Below, one piece after another: positions 25,931 through 35,097 of a stretch of DNA of 63,691 nucleotides (the first letter of the stretch is position 1; every line of letters starts with the position of its first letter). Origin of the DNA: Bacteroidota bacterium. Its GTDB lineage: Bacteria; Bacteroidota; Bacteroidia; Chitinophagales; Chitinophagaceae. The stretch covers positions 1 to 63,691 of the forward strand of contig VBAT01000012.1 in NCBI GenBank assembly GCA_005884665.1, written 5' to 3'. Below the pieces are notes generated by a model that saw nothing but the letters and a program-made list of their open reading frames with translations, did not search any database and was not told the DNA's origin. Made by a program: the position numbers and the translations under genes.

Positions 25931-26251
25931 GAAAATAATCCACAGGCAATTTGCTTAGTCATCTTGAGTAGGATCGAAAAAACACCTTTAATAACAATGT
26001 CTGAAGGACAAGGATCAATGCAACTATGTCACTGTGATGGTACTGTATCAAAATAACCATCTATCCAGGTATATCAAAAATCCGTCCATTCCGGCGAAGG
26101 CATAAACGAAAGGATATGTGTTGCGAAAAACAGGAACACCTGGTTATTTTGAGGTCTTTTTTCTACAAAAACAGGTCAAAAGATATTCATCCTCCCTGCA
26201 GCCGGCACCCTATCCATTTTTAAATTACCTTGAACATCTTAATTCTTCGGC
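25931..26251. other. Divergent intergenic region, 320 bp
   Basis: Between the divergent M23 and aldehyde dehydrogenase genes. I see no open frame of note, no repeat family and no full TAnnTTTG match. It must hold promoters for both genes, but I cannot place them. Confidence 0.5.
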
Positions 26252-27634
26252 ATGAATACCACCGGCACCATCGATCAGCTGGCGCAATTAAAACGCTATT
26301 TTGAAAGCGGCGCAACCTTATCTTATTCTTTCCGGCGCGACCAGTTGAAGGCACTGAAACAATCGATTTTAAACCACGAGCAGGATCTTTATGATGCATT
26401 GCATGCAGATCTGAAAAAAAGCCCGGAGGAAACCTGGGTGACGGAAACTGGACTGGTGGTAGCCGAATTGAACGCAGCAATCAAACATCTTCATCGCTGG
26501 ATGGAGCCGGAACGGGTGACCACCAATCTTGTCAATCTTCCATCGGGAAGCCGCATTATGAAAGAACCACTTGGGGTGGTATTGATCATTGGCCCGTGGA
26601 ATTACCCGTTTCAACTACTGATAATTCCCCTGGTAGGAGCGATTGCTGCCGGCAATTGCGTGGTATTGAAAGCAAGCGAATATGCTTCCGCCACCGACGT
26701 GGTAATGAAAACGATCATCGAAGAAGTTTTTCCCAGGGAGTATATTTTATATGTGCAGGGTGATGGAGCCGCAGTCATCCCTCCAATGATGAACGGTTTT
26801 AGATTTGACCATGTTTTTTTTACCGGCAGTACAGCAGTGGGAAGATCTATTTATAAATTGGCGGCGGAAAAACTTATACCTGTTACACTTGAATTGGGCG
26901 GCAAGAGTCCCTGCATAGTGGAAAATGATGCCGATATAAAAGTAGCCGCAAGAAGAATTTCTCTCACTAAATTTTCAAATGCGGGCCAAATGTGCGTAGC
27001 CCCGGATTATATCTTAGTGCATGCATCAAAAAAAGACGAGCTATTGCAGGCAATGCAGCATAACCTGAAGCAATTTTTTGGTGAAAAGGCAGAAGAGAAT
27101 TATAACTACGGAAAGATCATCAATGAAAAACAATTCGACAGGCTGGCAAACTATTTATCACAGGGTGATATCGCTTATGGCGGGCGAACCGACAAACAAA
27201 AACTTTTTATCGAGCCTACCCTCCTCACCAACGTACCCGCCAATGCAACAGTGATGCAGGAAGAGATCTTTGGGCCCATATTGCCGATTATGCCTTTCAA
27301 TTCTCATGGAGAGGCCAGGGCAATCATCAATAAGAACCCGGACCCTCTCGCTTTTTATGTTTTTACTTCAAGCAGGAAAAAGGAGAAAGAATGGTTGGAG
27401 TCGACGGCATTTGGTGGCGGTTGTGTCAACAATGCAAGCTGGCAGTTCACCAATCACCATTTGCCATTTGGAGGCCGGGGCAATAGCGGGATTGGCCAGT
27501 ATCATGGTAAATACTCCTTTGAAACTTTTAGTCATCGGAAATCAGTATTAAAAACACCCACCTGGTTTGATCCGAACGTTAAGTACCCGCCGTTGAAAGG
27601 GAGGCTGAAATTATTTAAGTGGATAATAAGGTGA
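26252..27634 (+). CDS. NAD(P)-dependent aldehyde dehydrogenase (class 3-like)
   Basis: 460 residues, oxidising aldehydes to acids, probably fatty or aromatic ones as for short class 3 enzymes. The nucleotide site is FTGSTAVGRSIYK. The catalytic Glu 214 is in LELGGKSPC and the nucleophile Cys 248 in NAGQMCVAPDY. The enzyme ends near ...LKLFKWIIR, a hydrophobic tail typical of membrane-associated class 3 members. All catalytic residues are present. The next gene on the strand is a glutathione peroxidase, which suggests shared use against lipid peroxidation products, but a tandem repeat lies between them. Confidence 0.95.
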   Translation: MNTTGTIDQLAQLKRYFESGATLSYSFRRDQLKALKQSILNHEQDLYDALHADLKKSPEETWVTETGLVVAELNAAIKHLHRWMEPERVTTNLVNLPSGSRIMKEPLGVVLIIGPWNYPFQLLIIPLVGAIAAGNCVVLKASEYASATDVVMKTIIEEVFPREYILYVQGDGAAVIPPMMNGFRFDHVFFTGSTAVGRSIYKLAAEKLIPVTLELGGKSPCIVENDADIKVAARRISLTKFSNAGQMCVAPDYILVHASKKDELLQAMQHNLKQFFGEKAEENYNYGKIINEKQFDRLANYLSQGDIAYGGRTDKQKLFIEPTLLTNVPANATVMQEEIFGPILPIMPFNSHGEARAIINKNPDPLAFYVFTSSRKKEKEWLESTAFGGGCVNNASWQFTNHHLPFGGRGNSGIGQYHGKYSFETFSHRKSVLKTPTWFDPNVKYPPLKGRLKLFKWIIR

Positions 27635-27642
27635 GGAAAAAT

Positions 27643-27828
27643 CCGCGTTTCAAACATAGGGAGAACGCAGATTGTTATGATGATGGGATAAATTATGATC
27701 TGCGGCCATCTTGACAATAATAATAATTCGCGTTCCAAACATAGGGAGAACGCAGATTGTTATGATGATTATGATAAACTATGATCTGCGGGCATCTTGA
27801 CGATCATAATGATCCGCGTTCCAAATAA
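27643..27828 (+). repeat. Tandem repeat of about 85 bp, two full copies and a partial third
   Basis: Units begin with CCGCGTTTCAAACATAGGGA (27643), TCGCGTTCCAAACATAGGGA (27728) and CCGCGTTCCAAA (27814). Each full unit holds an inverted pair GCAGAT...ATCTGC around AT-rich sequence. The third copy stops at the ATG of the glutathione peroxidase gene. Confidence 0.85.
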
Positions 27829-28530
27829 ATGAAGAGAAAATCGATTTATAGAAAACTAAAAAAGAGCCTGCTTGTTCTACTAATATTGATTGCCGCATTC
27901 GTGGTGTATGTCGAAATTGCAAACAGAAATTCAAGAAAAATGACCTACCGGCAAAAAGTGTTGAAAGCAATCTATCCTGCCTGGATGTGGTACAACCGGG
28001 TCGCGGGAAAGAAGACGAAAGTCATCACCAATGACAAAAGCACTGCGCATACACAGTCTTTGTATGATCTCTCTGTTGGCCTGAACAACGGTCAAACGAT
28101 AAAACTGGATTCGCTGAAAGGGAAAAAGATATTGATCGTTAATACCGCCAGCAATTGCGGCTACACCAATCAGTACAAAGACCTGGAAGGCCTGTATGAA
28201 CGATACAGGGATAAATTAGTTGTTATCGGGTTTCCAGCGAATGATTTTAAAGAACAGGAAAAAGGGAGCGACGAACAAATCGCGGAGTTTTGCAAGCTCA
28301 ACTATGGCATTAGCTTTCCGCTGGCAAAAAAGAGTACGGTGATCCCGGGCCCGCAACAAAATGATGTCTTTAAATGGCTCACCGATAAAACTAAAAACGG
28401 GTGGAATGAGAAGTCGCCTTCCTGGAATTTTTCAAAATACCTCGTGGATGAAAAGGGTGAACTGGTAAAATATTTTGATCCCGCTGTCTCTCCCCTGAGC
28501 AATGAAGTAATAAATGCCATCGAAAAATAG
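27829..28530 (+). CDS. Glutathione peroxidase-family protein with N-terminal membrane anchor
   Basis: 233 residues. A hydrophobic helix at about 13-30 and a linker precede the GPx domain (about 75-233). The active site is NTASNCGYTNQY with the peroxidatic Cys 110 (not selenocysteine), the Gln in the GFPANDF-type segment and the conserved Trp-Asn in SPSWNFSKYLV. Such Cys enzymes usually use thioredoxin rather than glutathione. The anchor places it at the membrane, suiting removal of lipid hydroperoxides. The start is fixed by the upstream tandem repeat, which ends at the ATG. Confidence 0.93.
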   Translation: MKRKSIYRKLKKSLLVLLILIAAFVVYVEIANRNSRKMTYRQKVLKAIYPAWMWYNRVAGKKTKVITNDKSTAHTQSLYDLSVGLNNGQTIKLDSLKGKKILIVNTASNCGYTNQYKDLEGLYERYRDKLVVIGFPANDFKEQEKGSDEQIAEFCKLNYGISFPLAKKSTVIPGPQQNDVFKWLTDKTKNGWNEKSPSWNFSKYLVDEKGELVKYFDPAVSPLSNEVINAIEK

Positions 28531-28550
28531 GATGTCTTAAAACTTTTTTT

Positions 28551-28796
28551 ATGAGCTATGAAAATATAGTCGGGATAATTGGCGTAGGCCTCATATTGAT
28601 TGCCTACTTTTTAGATACCGCTAAATTCATCCCCAATAATGGCAAACTGTATTATGTCATGAATATTTTCGGGGCAGCGCTGGCCTGCTATGCTTCCTAC
28701 CTGATAGCTTACCTGCCTTTTGTTATTCTAGAAGGTGTGTGGACACTAGTGTCTATTTATGGACTGATGAGGGCGATGAATGTTAAGTTGAATTAG
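28551..28796 (+). CDS. CBU_0592-family small membrane protein
   Basis: 81 residues, three predicted transmembrane helices with GVGLILIAYFLDTAKFIPNN and a second half YVMNIFGAALACYASYLIAY, matching the small integral membrane family annotated as CBU_0592. The function is unknown. It begins 20 bp after the glutathione peroxidase gene, so the two are co-transcribed. Confidence 0.85.
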   Translation: MSYENIVGIIGVGLILIAYFLDTAKFIPNNGKLYYVMNIFGAALACYASYLIAYLPFVILEGVWTLVSIYGLMRAMNVKLN

Positions 28797-28797
28797 A

Positions 28798-28962
28798 TCA
28801 ATGTACAGCCCTGTAAACCCACAATGTCCGTTTTGAACCGCCGAGGTTGATGTCGATCCTTCCCGCACCAACGTAAATGGGCCCCGGAACGCCGGAACCA
28901 GGCGGCTTCCTGTTTGTTTTCTTTAAAAAATCGAAATAATCAACCGGCTCTACACAAAATGT
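28798..28962 (-). pseudogene. Fragment of a lost gene (C-terminal piece, unknown family)
   Basis: On the minus strand a stop-free stretch of 54 codons ends at 28798 and has strongly protein-like composition (EPVDYFDFLKKTNRKPPGS, IYVGAGRIDINLGGSKRTL). It has no start codon near its upstream stop. I read it as the decayed C-terminal part of a gene whose 5' end is gone. The family is not recognised. Confidence 0.4.
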
Positions 28963-29323
28963 CGCCTATTTACACGTCAATTTTAATGAATGGCCAAGGG
29001 CCTTATTCTGTCCTAAATAAAAGTCTTTTGTTCTTTACTGAAAGCAAGACAGAATACAGCGCTTCCCGCGTGGTCGCATGACACGACGAGAGGACTTCGA
29101 CCTTGAGCCCTTCGAATATCAGGGTGGTTTCGCCGATTTGCGGTAGGAAAACCACAATAACCGGAAATGGTGACCATCAAATCGGCTTGATCTTTTGGTT
29201 CTTTTCCATCAAGGGAAAAGAATAAGAGAAACTTCTCCCTTTACTGTTTGTCTTGAAACAAAAGGTAACAAATCCTACCAGTTTGCGAGACATGCCGCTT
29301 CGAAATATCAGTTCACATGTCCA
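28963..29323. other. Non-coding region of about 360 bp
   Basis: Holds the 9-bp inverted repeat TATTCTGTC/GACAGAATA (29004-29056) and a CTTTTGGTTCTTTTCCATC-type stretch, but no gene I can support. Together with the fragment to the left it looks like decaying sequence. Confidence 0.5.
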
Positions 29324-31105
29324 TTAATCGATCACACCCATTTTTTTTAGTAGAAAAGAAGCATTCAATTTTGTACAAACCCCCTCTTTCAGTTTATAGT
29401 CAAATACCAACTCACCATTGACTATTTCAGACTCAAAACATTTATTGCCGATATAGCCGGGGTATTCCTTAGACAGTTCGCCAATGGTAAGATCATGTGT
29501 GGCAATAATTCCTGTAGCATGATGCGCTACCAGTTTACGGATGAGGCCCACAGTGCCGCTATGTTTGTCATTGCTGTTGGTACCTCGCAGGATCTCATCC
29601 AGCATCACAAAGGTTTTGTTTCCCTGCTCCAGGTGCTGAATGATCTCCCTTAACTTTTTCAGCTCGGCATAAAAGAAGGATTCACTATCCTGCAATGAGT
29701 CCGTGATCCGCATGCTCACGTAGAGGTTATAGGGATATAGTGAAAAGCTTTTTGCGCAAGCAACAGAGCCAGCTTTTGCCAGGACGATATTGACGCCGAG
29801 GGTGCGGAGGAAAGTACTTTTGCCGGACATGTTTGAACCCGTCAGTACAACGAATTTTTGCCGTTCAAAAGAGATATCGTTGCTAACGGTTTTTTCTTTG
29901 CGTATCAGCGGGTGGGCCATTTCCACCGCATCGATTGTTTCTTGTTTTTCAATAGCAGGGTAACAGTATCCGGGATTATTGAATGCAAGATTAGCGAAGG
30001 AATTAAGTGATTCAAATTCGCCAATAGTGTGTAGCCAGTTCAATACCTGGCCACTATTCCGTTTTTTCCATTTATCCAGCGCAAAGAGTATATGAATATG
30101 AAAAAGGGAAAGTCCGTTGAGGATCGCACTCATGACAGGATTGATGATAAAATCAAGGTATTTAAACAGGGCGCCGAGCTGCTTTATATTTTTCGCCGCC
30201 GATGACCGACGGGGTGATAACCGCTTTTGGAGATCTCGTAACAAAGAAGCCTGGAAACCCTGTGCTTCTATTTCTTTAAGTTGCTTTTCGAATTGATCCA
30301 ATACTTTGCCAACCGCTGTGGACGCTGATACGTGTTTCATTATCCCCTTCAAAAAAGCCGCTGTCGCCAGGAAGTTGAAGATGAACAGGCCGGAAAAAAC
30401 ATTCAGGAAGACAGAATTATCCGAGGAAAAATAAAGAATTAAAGAGGCCAGCAGGGTCAGTGGAGGGAGCAGTAGCAAATAATAATTTAAAGGGTTTTTA
30501 AAAATGACCGGAAGTTTTAGCCAGGTCTTTAATTTATCCATATCGCTTTGCTCAATCACGTGCAAACTCCCTGAAGCCTGTATATGTTGCCTGAAATTGA
30601 CCATGCCGGCCAATTCACGGACGCTTTCCTGTCGTTCAATTATGGCAGTTGTGTTTGTGTTAACCAGGGCCTTTGCCAAAGACTCTTTGCCATATGACGT
30701 CGTCGTACGGTTAAGGCAGGCATACAACGAACCCCTGCCGAATATGTCAAGATCATATGAATAAGCGTGATGTGTATCGACAAATTCTTCCCCATCATCA
30801 TAGGGTAAAGGTTCTCCCTGCAGAAATGCGATCTCGGCGGTATTAATGTCAATAAGCTTTTGGGTAAAAGTGGACCGGTCCTTTGTTTGTTGATACAGGC
30901 GTACGAAAACAAAGAACAGCGCCATCAAAATGAATGTTGCAATAAGCCAGCCTGAATTATGATCCATGAAATAGAAATAAAGGCAGGCAATCGCTGCCAG
31001 AAAAAAGATCAGCCGGGTAAAACCGAGGAACCCGAGTTTTTTACTGAGGGCGTTGTATTCGGTTGAATATTTTGTAAGAAGAATCTTATATGCGTCTAAT
31101 GACAT
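29324..31105 (-). CDS. Membrane-anchored MutS-like ATPase
   Basis: 593 residues. Four predicted transmembrane helices (two at about 27-70, two at about 204-250) precede a MutS core and the C-terminal ABC-type ATPase: Walker A GSNMSGKST at about residue 421, Walker B TFVMLDEILRGTNS and the ATHDL switch. It lacks the N-terminal mismatch-recognition and connector domains of MutS. It is therefore a MutS homologue unlikely to perform classical mismatch repair. Similar membrane-anchored MutS proteins are common in Bacteroidota with unknown function. It stands alone, with a GATGC repeat upstream. Confidence 0.9.
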   Translation of the reverse strand: MSLDAYKILLTKYSTEYNALSKKLGFLGFTRLIFFLAAIACLYFYFMDHNSGWLIATFILMALFFVFVRLYQQTKDRSTFTQKLIDINTAEIAFLQGEPLPYDDGEEFVDTHHAYSYDLDIFGRGSLYACLNRTTTSYGKESLAKALVNTNTTAIIERQESVRELAGMVNFRQHIQASGSLHVIEQSDMDKLKTWLKLPVIFKNPLNYYLLLLPPLTLLASLILYFSSDNSVFLNVFSGLFIFNFLATAAFLKGIMKHVSASTAVGKVLDQFEKQLKEIEAQGFQASLLRDLQKRLSPRRSSAAKNIKQLGALFKYLDFIINPVMSAILNGLSLFHIHILFALDKWKKRNSGQVLNWLHTIGEFESLNSFANLAFNNPGYCYPAIEKQETIDAVEMAHPLIRKEKTVSNDISFERQKFVVLTGSNMSGKSTFLRTLGVNIVLAKAGSVACAKSFSLYPYNLYVSMRITDSLQDSESFFYAELKKLREIIQHLEQGNKTFVMLDEILRGTNSNDKHSGTVGLIRKLVAHHATGIIATHDLTIGELSKEYPGYIGNKCFESEIVNGELVFDYKLKEGVCTKLNASFLLKKMGVID

Positions 31106-31109
31106 TCAG

Positions 31110-31192
31110 AAATGGATTGTGGATGCTAGATGCTGGATGCGCGATACTGGATGTGCGGTGCTAGAATCCAGCATCCAGTATCTAGCATCTAT
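31110..31192. repeat. GATGCTGG repeat family, copy 2
   Basis: Left arm GGATGCTAGATGCTGGATGC and right arm CCAGCATCCAGTATCTAGCA form an imperfect hairpin between mutS-like and dusB genes. Confidence 0.8.
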
Positions 31193-31193
31193 C

Positions 31194-32231
31194 TTACGCC
31201 GGGCATTTCTCGTGATAATTCACAAGTTCGATCGGCATCTTTTCAAATTCAAATCCTGCGTAGGTCACTGCAATTTCGTTAAGCACTTCGTTGATTTCTT
31301 CTTCAGTCCTTAACGTCACCAGCCGGTTACGAAATTCTTTAATGTTAGGAAGTCCCTTCAGGTAATTGGCGTAATGACGACGCATCTCGTTGATCCCAAC
31401 TACCGGGTTCTTCCATTCAACAGATTTTTGGAGATGCTTGCGACAGACCGAGATCCTGTCGGCAATCGTTGGCGCCGGCAAATGTTCCCCTGTTTTTACA
31501 AAATGTTTGATCTCGTTAAATATCCAGGGATAACCGATAGCTGCACGGCCAATCATGATCCCATCCACTCCATAGCGATCTTTATACTCGACAGCTTTTT
31601 CAGGCGAATCAATATCTCCATTGCCGAAAATGGGAATATGAATGCGTGGGTTATTCTTTACCCTACCAATAAGGGTCCAGTCCGCTTCACCTTTGTACAT
31701 CTGTGTACGTGTGCGTCCGTGAATAGCCAGGGCTTTGATACCGACATCCTGCAATCGCTCGGCCACTTCTTCGATATTTTTTGTATGATCATCCCAACCC
31801 AATCTTGTCTTGACAGTTACAGGTAATGATGTTGATTTGACAACAGCCGATGTCAATCGTACCATGAGGTCGATATCTCTCAGTACCCCCGCACCCGCGC
31901 CTTTCAGCGCGACTTTTTTGACGGGACATCCAAAATTTATATCCAGCAGGTCAGGATTAGTTACTTCCACGATTTTAGCTGCCAGTGATAAGCTTTCTTC
32001 ATCACCACCAAAGATCTGGATGCCAACTGGCCGTTCATAATCGAAAATATCGAGCTTCTTTTTGCTTTTGATGGCATCACGGATCAGCCCTTCAGATGAA
32101 ATGAATTCCGTATACATCAGGTCAGCGCCATTGTCTTTGCATACTGCCCGGAACGGTGGATCACTCACGTCTTCCATCGGGGCAAGAAGCAAGGGGAAGC
32201 GAGGCAATTCAATATTTCCTATCCTAACCAT
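31194..32231 (-). CDS. dusB: tRNA-dihydrouridine synthase
   Basis: 345 residues. A flavoprotein that reduces uridines in the tRNA D-loop (position 17 for DusB). The start LLAPMEDVSDPPFRAVC, the catalytic Cys in NFGCPVKKV (about residue 100), VKTRLGWD, LAIHGRTRTQMYKG and IGRAAIGYPWIF all match. The C-terminal helical tRNA-binding domain is present. The GNGD in IPIFGNGDI is the FMN phosphate contact. Confidence 0.96.
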   Translation of the reverse strand: MVRIGNIELPRFPLLLAPMEDVSDPPFRAVCKDNGADLMYTEFISSEGLIRDAIKSKKKLDIFDYERPVGIQIFGGDEESLSLAAKIVEVTNPDLLDINFGCPVKKVALKGAGAGVLRDIDLMVRLTSAVVKSTSLPVTVKTRLGWDDHTKNIEEVAERLQDVGIKALAIHGRTRTQMYKGEADWTLIGRVKNNPRIHIPIFGNGDIDSPEKAVEYKDRYGVDGIMIGRAAIGYPWIFNEIKHFVKTGEHLPAPTIADRISVCRKHLQKSVEWKNPVVGINEMRRHYANYLKGLPNIKEFRNRLVTLRTEEEINEVLNEIAVTYAGFEFEKMPIELVNYHEKCPA

Positions 32232-32288
32232 GATTTTCTTCGATCAATAATTTATTAATATTAATTACTAATTGATTATAAATTTGAG

Positions 32289-32304
32289 CCTGCCTACCGG
32301 CAGC
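32289..32304. repeat. GCCTGCC-type palindrome
   Basis: CCTGCC-tacc-GGCAG in the gap upstream of the CPBP gene, followed by CAGCGACCGGCGGGCC. Same family as at 5688 and 9990. Confidence 0.6.
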
Positions 32305-32368
32305 CAGCGACCGGCGGGCCTCCATGCGGCAGTAAACCTGCAAATTTACATCTTAATTGTCTAAAACT

Positions 32369-33286
32369 ATGTTTGATAACGACTCGAAAGGGATTTCCTA
32401 TACCGCGGGATTTTTTATACTGATTGCCTTTGTCATCGCAGGCATCGTTTTCACTTCTCTTCTTACAATTCCTATCTGGACGGGCATGACAGGCAGGCCT
32501 ATCAAGGAAATGGAAAAAGCTTTAACAGACCCTGCCTATGGAAATGTATCGCGGGTACTACAATCTATCACAGCTATTCTTGCTTTTTTTATTCCTACTG
32601 TCTTTGCCGCCTGGGTGCTCAACCGACGCCCGATGAAACTTTTGGGATTTGTCAACGGAATTCAGCCAGTCCAGGTAGGATTAGTCATACTTCTCATGTT
32701 TGCAGCCCTCGCCGTGTCTTCATCCCTGTCTTACATCAACGAAATTATACCGCTGCCGGAGAATTTGAAGACCTTGTTTACCAGTTGGGAGAATACTTAC
32801 AATGAACAGGTCACGGCGATCGTCGGGCTTAACAGTACGGCCGAATATATCCTGGCTTTAATCATCATGGGATTTTTGCCGGCGCTCTGCGAAGAAACAT
32901 TGTTCAGGGGCGGTCTGCAGAATTTCATGACGCGGGCTACACGAATGCCCTTGTTGTCTATCGTTTTCGTAAGCATTATTTTCAGCGTCGTTCATCTCTC
33001 CTGGTATGGGTTCCTCTCAAGGTTTTTTCTCGGGTTTATACTAGGTTTTATCTATCATTATTCCGGCAGGATTTGGCTCAATATCATTGCTCATTTTTTG
33101 AATAATGCCATAGCTGTTACAGCTCTTTACGTATATCATCTGCGGGGGAAACCGATAAAGGACCTTATAACAGATCACGGAGGATCCTACTGGGGGCTGG
33201 TAGCATTGCCTGTCGTTGTATCTCTTTTATTAGTTTTTAAAAGAGTTTCCAACTATCGAACTTTAACAAACCAACGAACCGCTTAA
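32369..33286 (+). CDS. CPBP-family intramembrane metalloprotease
   Basis: 305 residues from ATG 32369; a TTG four codons upstream is a weaker start. About eight transmembrane helices are present. The Abi/CPBP motifs are EETLFR (Glu 175, Glu 176, Arg 180), FSVVHLSW (His) and HFLNNAIAV (His, Asn). The family includes type II CAAX prenyl proteases and bacterial intramembrane proteases. The substrate is unknown. It leads an apparent operon with cdsA and psd, which suggests a link to membrane maintenance, though CPBP genes are often found in such positions. Confidence 0.93.
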   Translation: MFDNDSKGISYTAGFFILIAFVIAGIVFTSLLTIPIWTGMTGRPIKEMEKALTDPAYGNVSRVLQSITAILAFFIPTVFAAWVLNRRPMKLLGFVNGIQPVQVGLVILLMFAALAVSSSLSYINEIIPLPENLKTLFTSWENTYNEQVTAIVGLNSTAEYILALIIMGFLPALCEETLFRGGLQNFMTRATRMPLLSIVFVSIIFSVVHLSWYGFLSRFFLGFILGFIYHYSGRIWLNIIAHFLNNAIAVTALYVYHLRGKPIKDLITDHGGSYWGLVALPVVVSLLLVFKRVSNYRTLTNQRTA

Positions 33287-33324
33287 ATAATCAACCAATC
33301 AACTAGTCAACTAATTAACCAAGA

Positions 33325-34251
33325 ATGGCATTCAACTGGCAAACTTTCAGGACAAGAACAATATCTTCTATAATATTTATGGTGCTGATGGCTGCCGGCC
33401 TGTTATGGAATCAATGGAGCTTTCTGTTATTATTCAGTATTATTCATTTCGGTTGCTGGTGGGAGTATTTAAAGTTGACGGAAAAGATCTACAAAACTAC
33501 TTTTCATCCATATGTCAAAGTCGGGCTTATGGTAATTGGCTATGGTTTGATGCTCGGATTTTGCGGGCCGGTCTATAAATTAGATGGCTATGGGTTGAAA
33601 GAAAACCTGTCACTGCCAGTATCGGGAGCTGGTTTTGCAGTAATACTGGTTGGCATCTTTCAGAAAACAAGGATAACGCTGAAATCGTTTGGGGCGGCTG
33701 CATTGGGTCTATTGTATATTTCTTTAAGCTGGGGATTGATGATGGATCTCGCGGACGAAGTCAGTTATACAGCGAGGCTGTTGGCGCCACAATCCCATCT
33801 TTCATTCGGACCCTTCAATTATATGGCAGTATTGATCCCATGTGTAATTATTCTTTCCTTATGGATCAATGATACCATGGCCTATCTCGTGGGATCATTA
33901 ATTGGTAGAACGCCGTTGACAAAAATTTCGCCGAAAAAAACCTGGGAAGGGACGATCGGTGGCCTGTTGCTGGCCGTTGCAGGCGTTGGGTTCCTATTTT
34001 CCAGAATTTCCACCGATATCGTTTTGCCAGGAGCCCGTATTCACATATCCAGTATAACCTGGTTTATCATCGTTGCTGTCTCGTCCGTTTTTGGAACTTT
34101 TGGAGATATTCTGGAATCAAAACTCAAGCGCATGGCAGGAGTAAAAGACAGTGGTTTTTTAATGCCGGGTCATGGCGGTTTTCTCGACAGGTTCGATTCT
34201 TTGCTAATAGCAACGCCGGCTGTATGGTTCTATCTCGCATTTTTTAAATAG
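33325..34251 (+). CDS. cdsA: Phosphatidate cytidylyltransferase
   Basis: 308-residue integral membrane enzyme making CDP-diacylglycerol from phosphatidate and CTP, the precursor for all phospholipids. Seven or eight helices lie around the signature SPKKTWEGTIGG and the C-terminal KRMAGVKDSG...GHGGFLDRFDS with the conserved Asp residues. It follows the CPBP gene by 39 bp. psd, which acts downstream in phosphatidylethanolamine synthesis, is next. Confidence 0.96.
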   Translation: MAFNWQTFRTRTISSIIFMVLMAAGLLWNQWSFLLLFSIIHFGCWWEYLKLTEKIYKTTFHPYVKVGLMVIGYGLMLGFCGPVYKLDGYGLKENLSLPVSGAGFAVILVGIFQKTRITLKSFGAAALGLLYISLSWGLMMDLADEVSYTARLLAPQSHLSFGPFNYMAVLIPCVIILSLWINDTMAYLVGSLIGRTPLTKISPKKTWEGTIGGLLLAVAGVGFLFSRISTDIVLPGARIHISSITWFIIVAVSSVFGTFGDILESKLKRMAGVKDSGFLMPGHGGFLDRFDSLLIATPAVWFYLAFFK

Positions 34252-34412
34252 GTATCAGGTGTCTGCTGCAAGGTGCCTGTTGTCAGGTTTAGTTGTAGGT
34301 GGAAGTTGGTATGTGTTAGCTTCCTGTCAATTCACCCCGACACCTGGCACCAACTAACCGTAGCATTTCAATTTTTTATTTCCTCGCAGCATTGGTTAAT
34401 TTTGCTGCCTGT

Positions 34413-34428
34413 CTGCCAGCTGGCAGAT
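34413..34428. repeat. Perfect palindrome TCTGCCAGCTGGCAGA
   Basis: 16-bp palindrome 13 bp before the psd ATG, in the same style as the other GCCTGCC elements. Confidence 0.65.
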
Positions 34429-34440
34429 TCAATTTTACGA

Positions 34441-35097
34441 ATGACTATTCATAAAGAAGGCTTTACCTCGATTGCGATCGGAACGATAGTGTTTGGTGTC
34501 ATCAATCTTCTATCGTCCTACCTCATCAGTTACGATCAACCTTGGATCAGTTGGCTTATTTTTATTGTTACACTCGGGTTGCTGATTTTTCTCATTTCCT
34601 TTTTTCGTATTCCCAAAAGGCAATTGACGGTACAGGAAAATGCCATTGTCGCCCCCGCAGATGGCAAAGTTGTAGTGATTGAAGAAGTACAGTCCGATGA
34701 GTATTTCACTGATCGCCGCATCCAGGTCTCTATTTTTATGAGCCCTCTCAATGTGCATGTAAACAGGAACCCTATCGGGGGTGAAGTAGTGTATAATCAA
34801 TATCATAAAGGAAAATACCTCGTGGCCTGGCATCCCAAGTCATCCACCGAAAATGAGCGTCATTGTGTAGCCTACCGGAAAAGCGGGAAAGAAATTCTCG
34901 TTAAACAGATCGCCGGCGCTCTGGCCAAAAGGATTGTCAATTACCTTAAAACCGGCCAACAGGTAAAACAGGCAGATGAAATGGGTTTTATCAAATTCGG
35001 ATCAAGAGTAGATATCCTCCTGCCACTAGACGCAAAAGTCAATGTGAAGATTGGAGATAGACCGTTGGGTGGGGTGACAGTGATTGCTACGTGGTAA
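34441..35097 (+). CDS. psd: Phosphatidylserine decarboxylase family protein (short type)
   Basis: 218 residues from ATG 34441 (MTIHKEGFTS). The frame is open further upstream, but that part lies in repeat sequence and is not protein-like. It decarboxylates phosphatidylserine to phosphatidylethanolamine. Two N-terminal transmembrane helices are present, then VAPADGKVVVIEE and the C-terminal GFIKFGSRVDILLP, with the GS self-cleavage site that forms the pyruvoyl group. The short type without extra N-terminal domain is standard in Bacteroidota. It is clustered with cdsA. Confidence 0.94.
   Translation: MTIHKEGFTSIAIGTIVFGVINLLSSYLISYDQPWISWLIFIVTLGLLIFLISFFRIPKRQLTVQENAIVAPADGKVVVIEEVQSDEYFTDRRIQVSIFMSPLNVHVNRNPIGGEVVYNQYHKGKYLVAWHPKSSTENERHCVAYRKSGKEILVKQIAGALAKRIVNYLKTGQQVKQADEMGFIKFGSRVDILLPLDAKVNVKIGDRPLGGVTVIATW

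Noticed and set aside
28963..29323. Region with CTTTTGGTTCTTTTCCATC words as part of the fold-back repeat family
   Set aside because: Only a short TTTGGTTCTT word is shared; the AATTTCGAATTTC arms and palindrome are missing.
34273..34440. N-terminal extension of psd
   Set aside because: Encoded by repeat-like gap sequence (GGTGCCTGTTGTCAGG and its partner CACCTGGCACC) and absent from the family; the protein starts at 34441.
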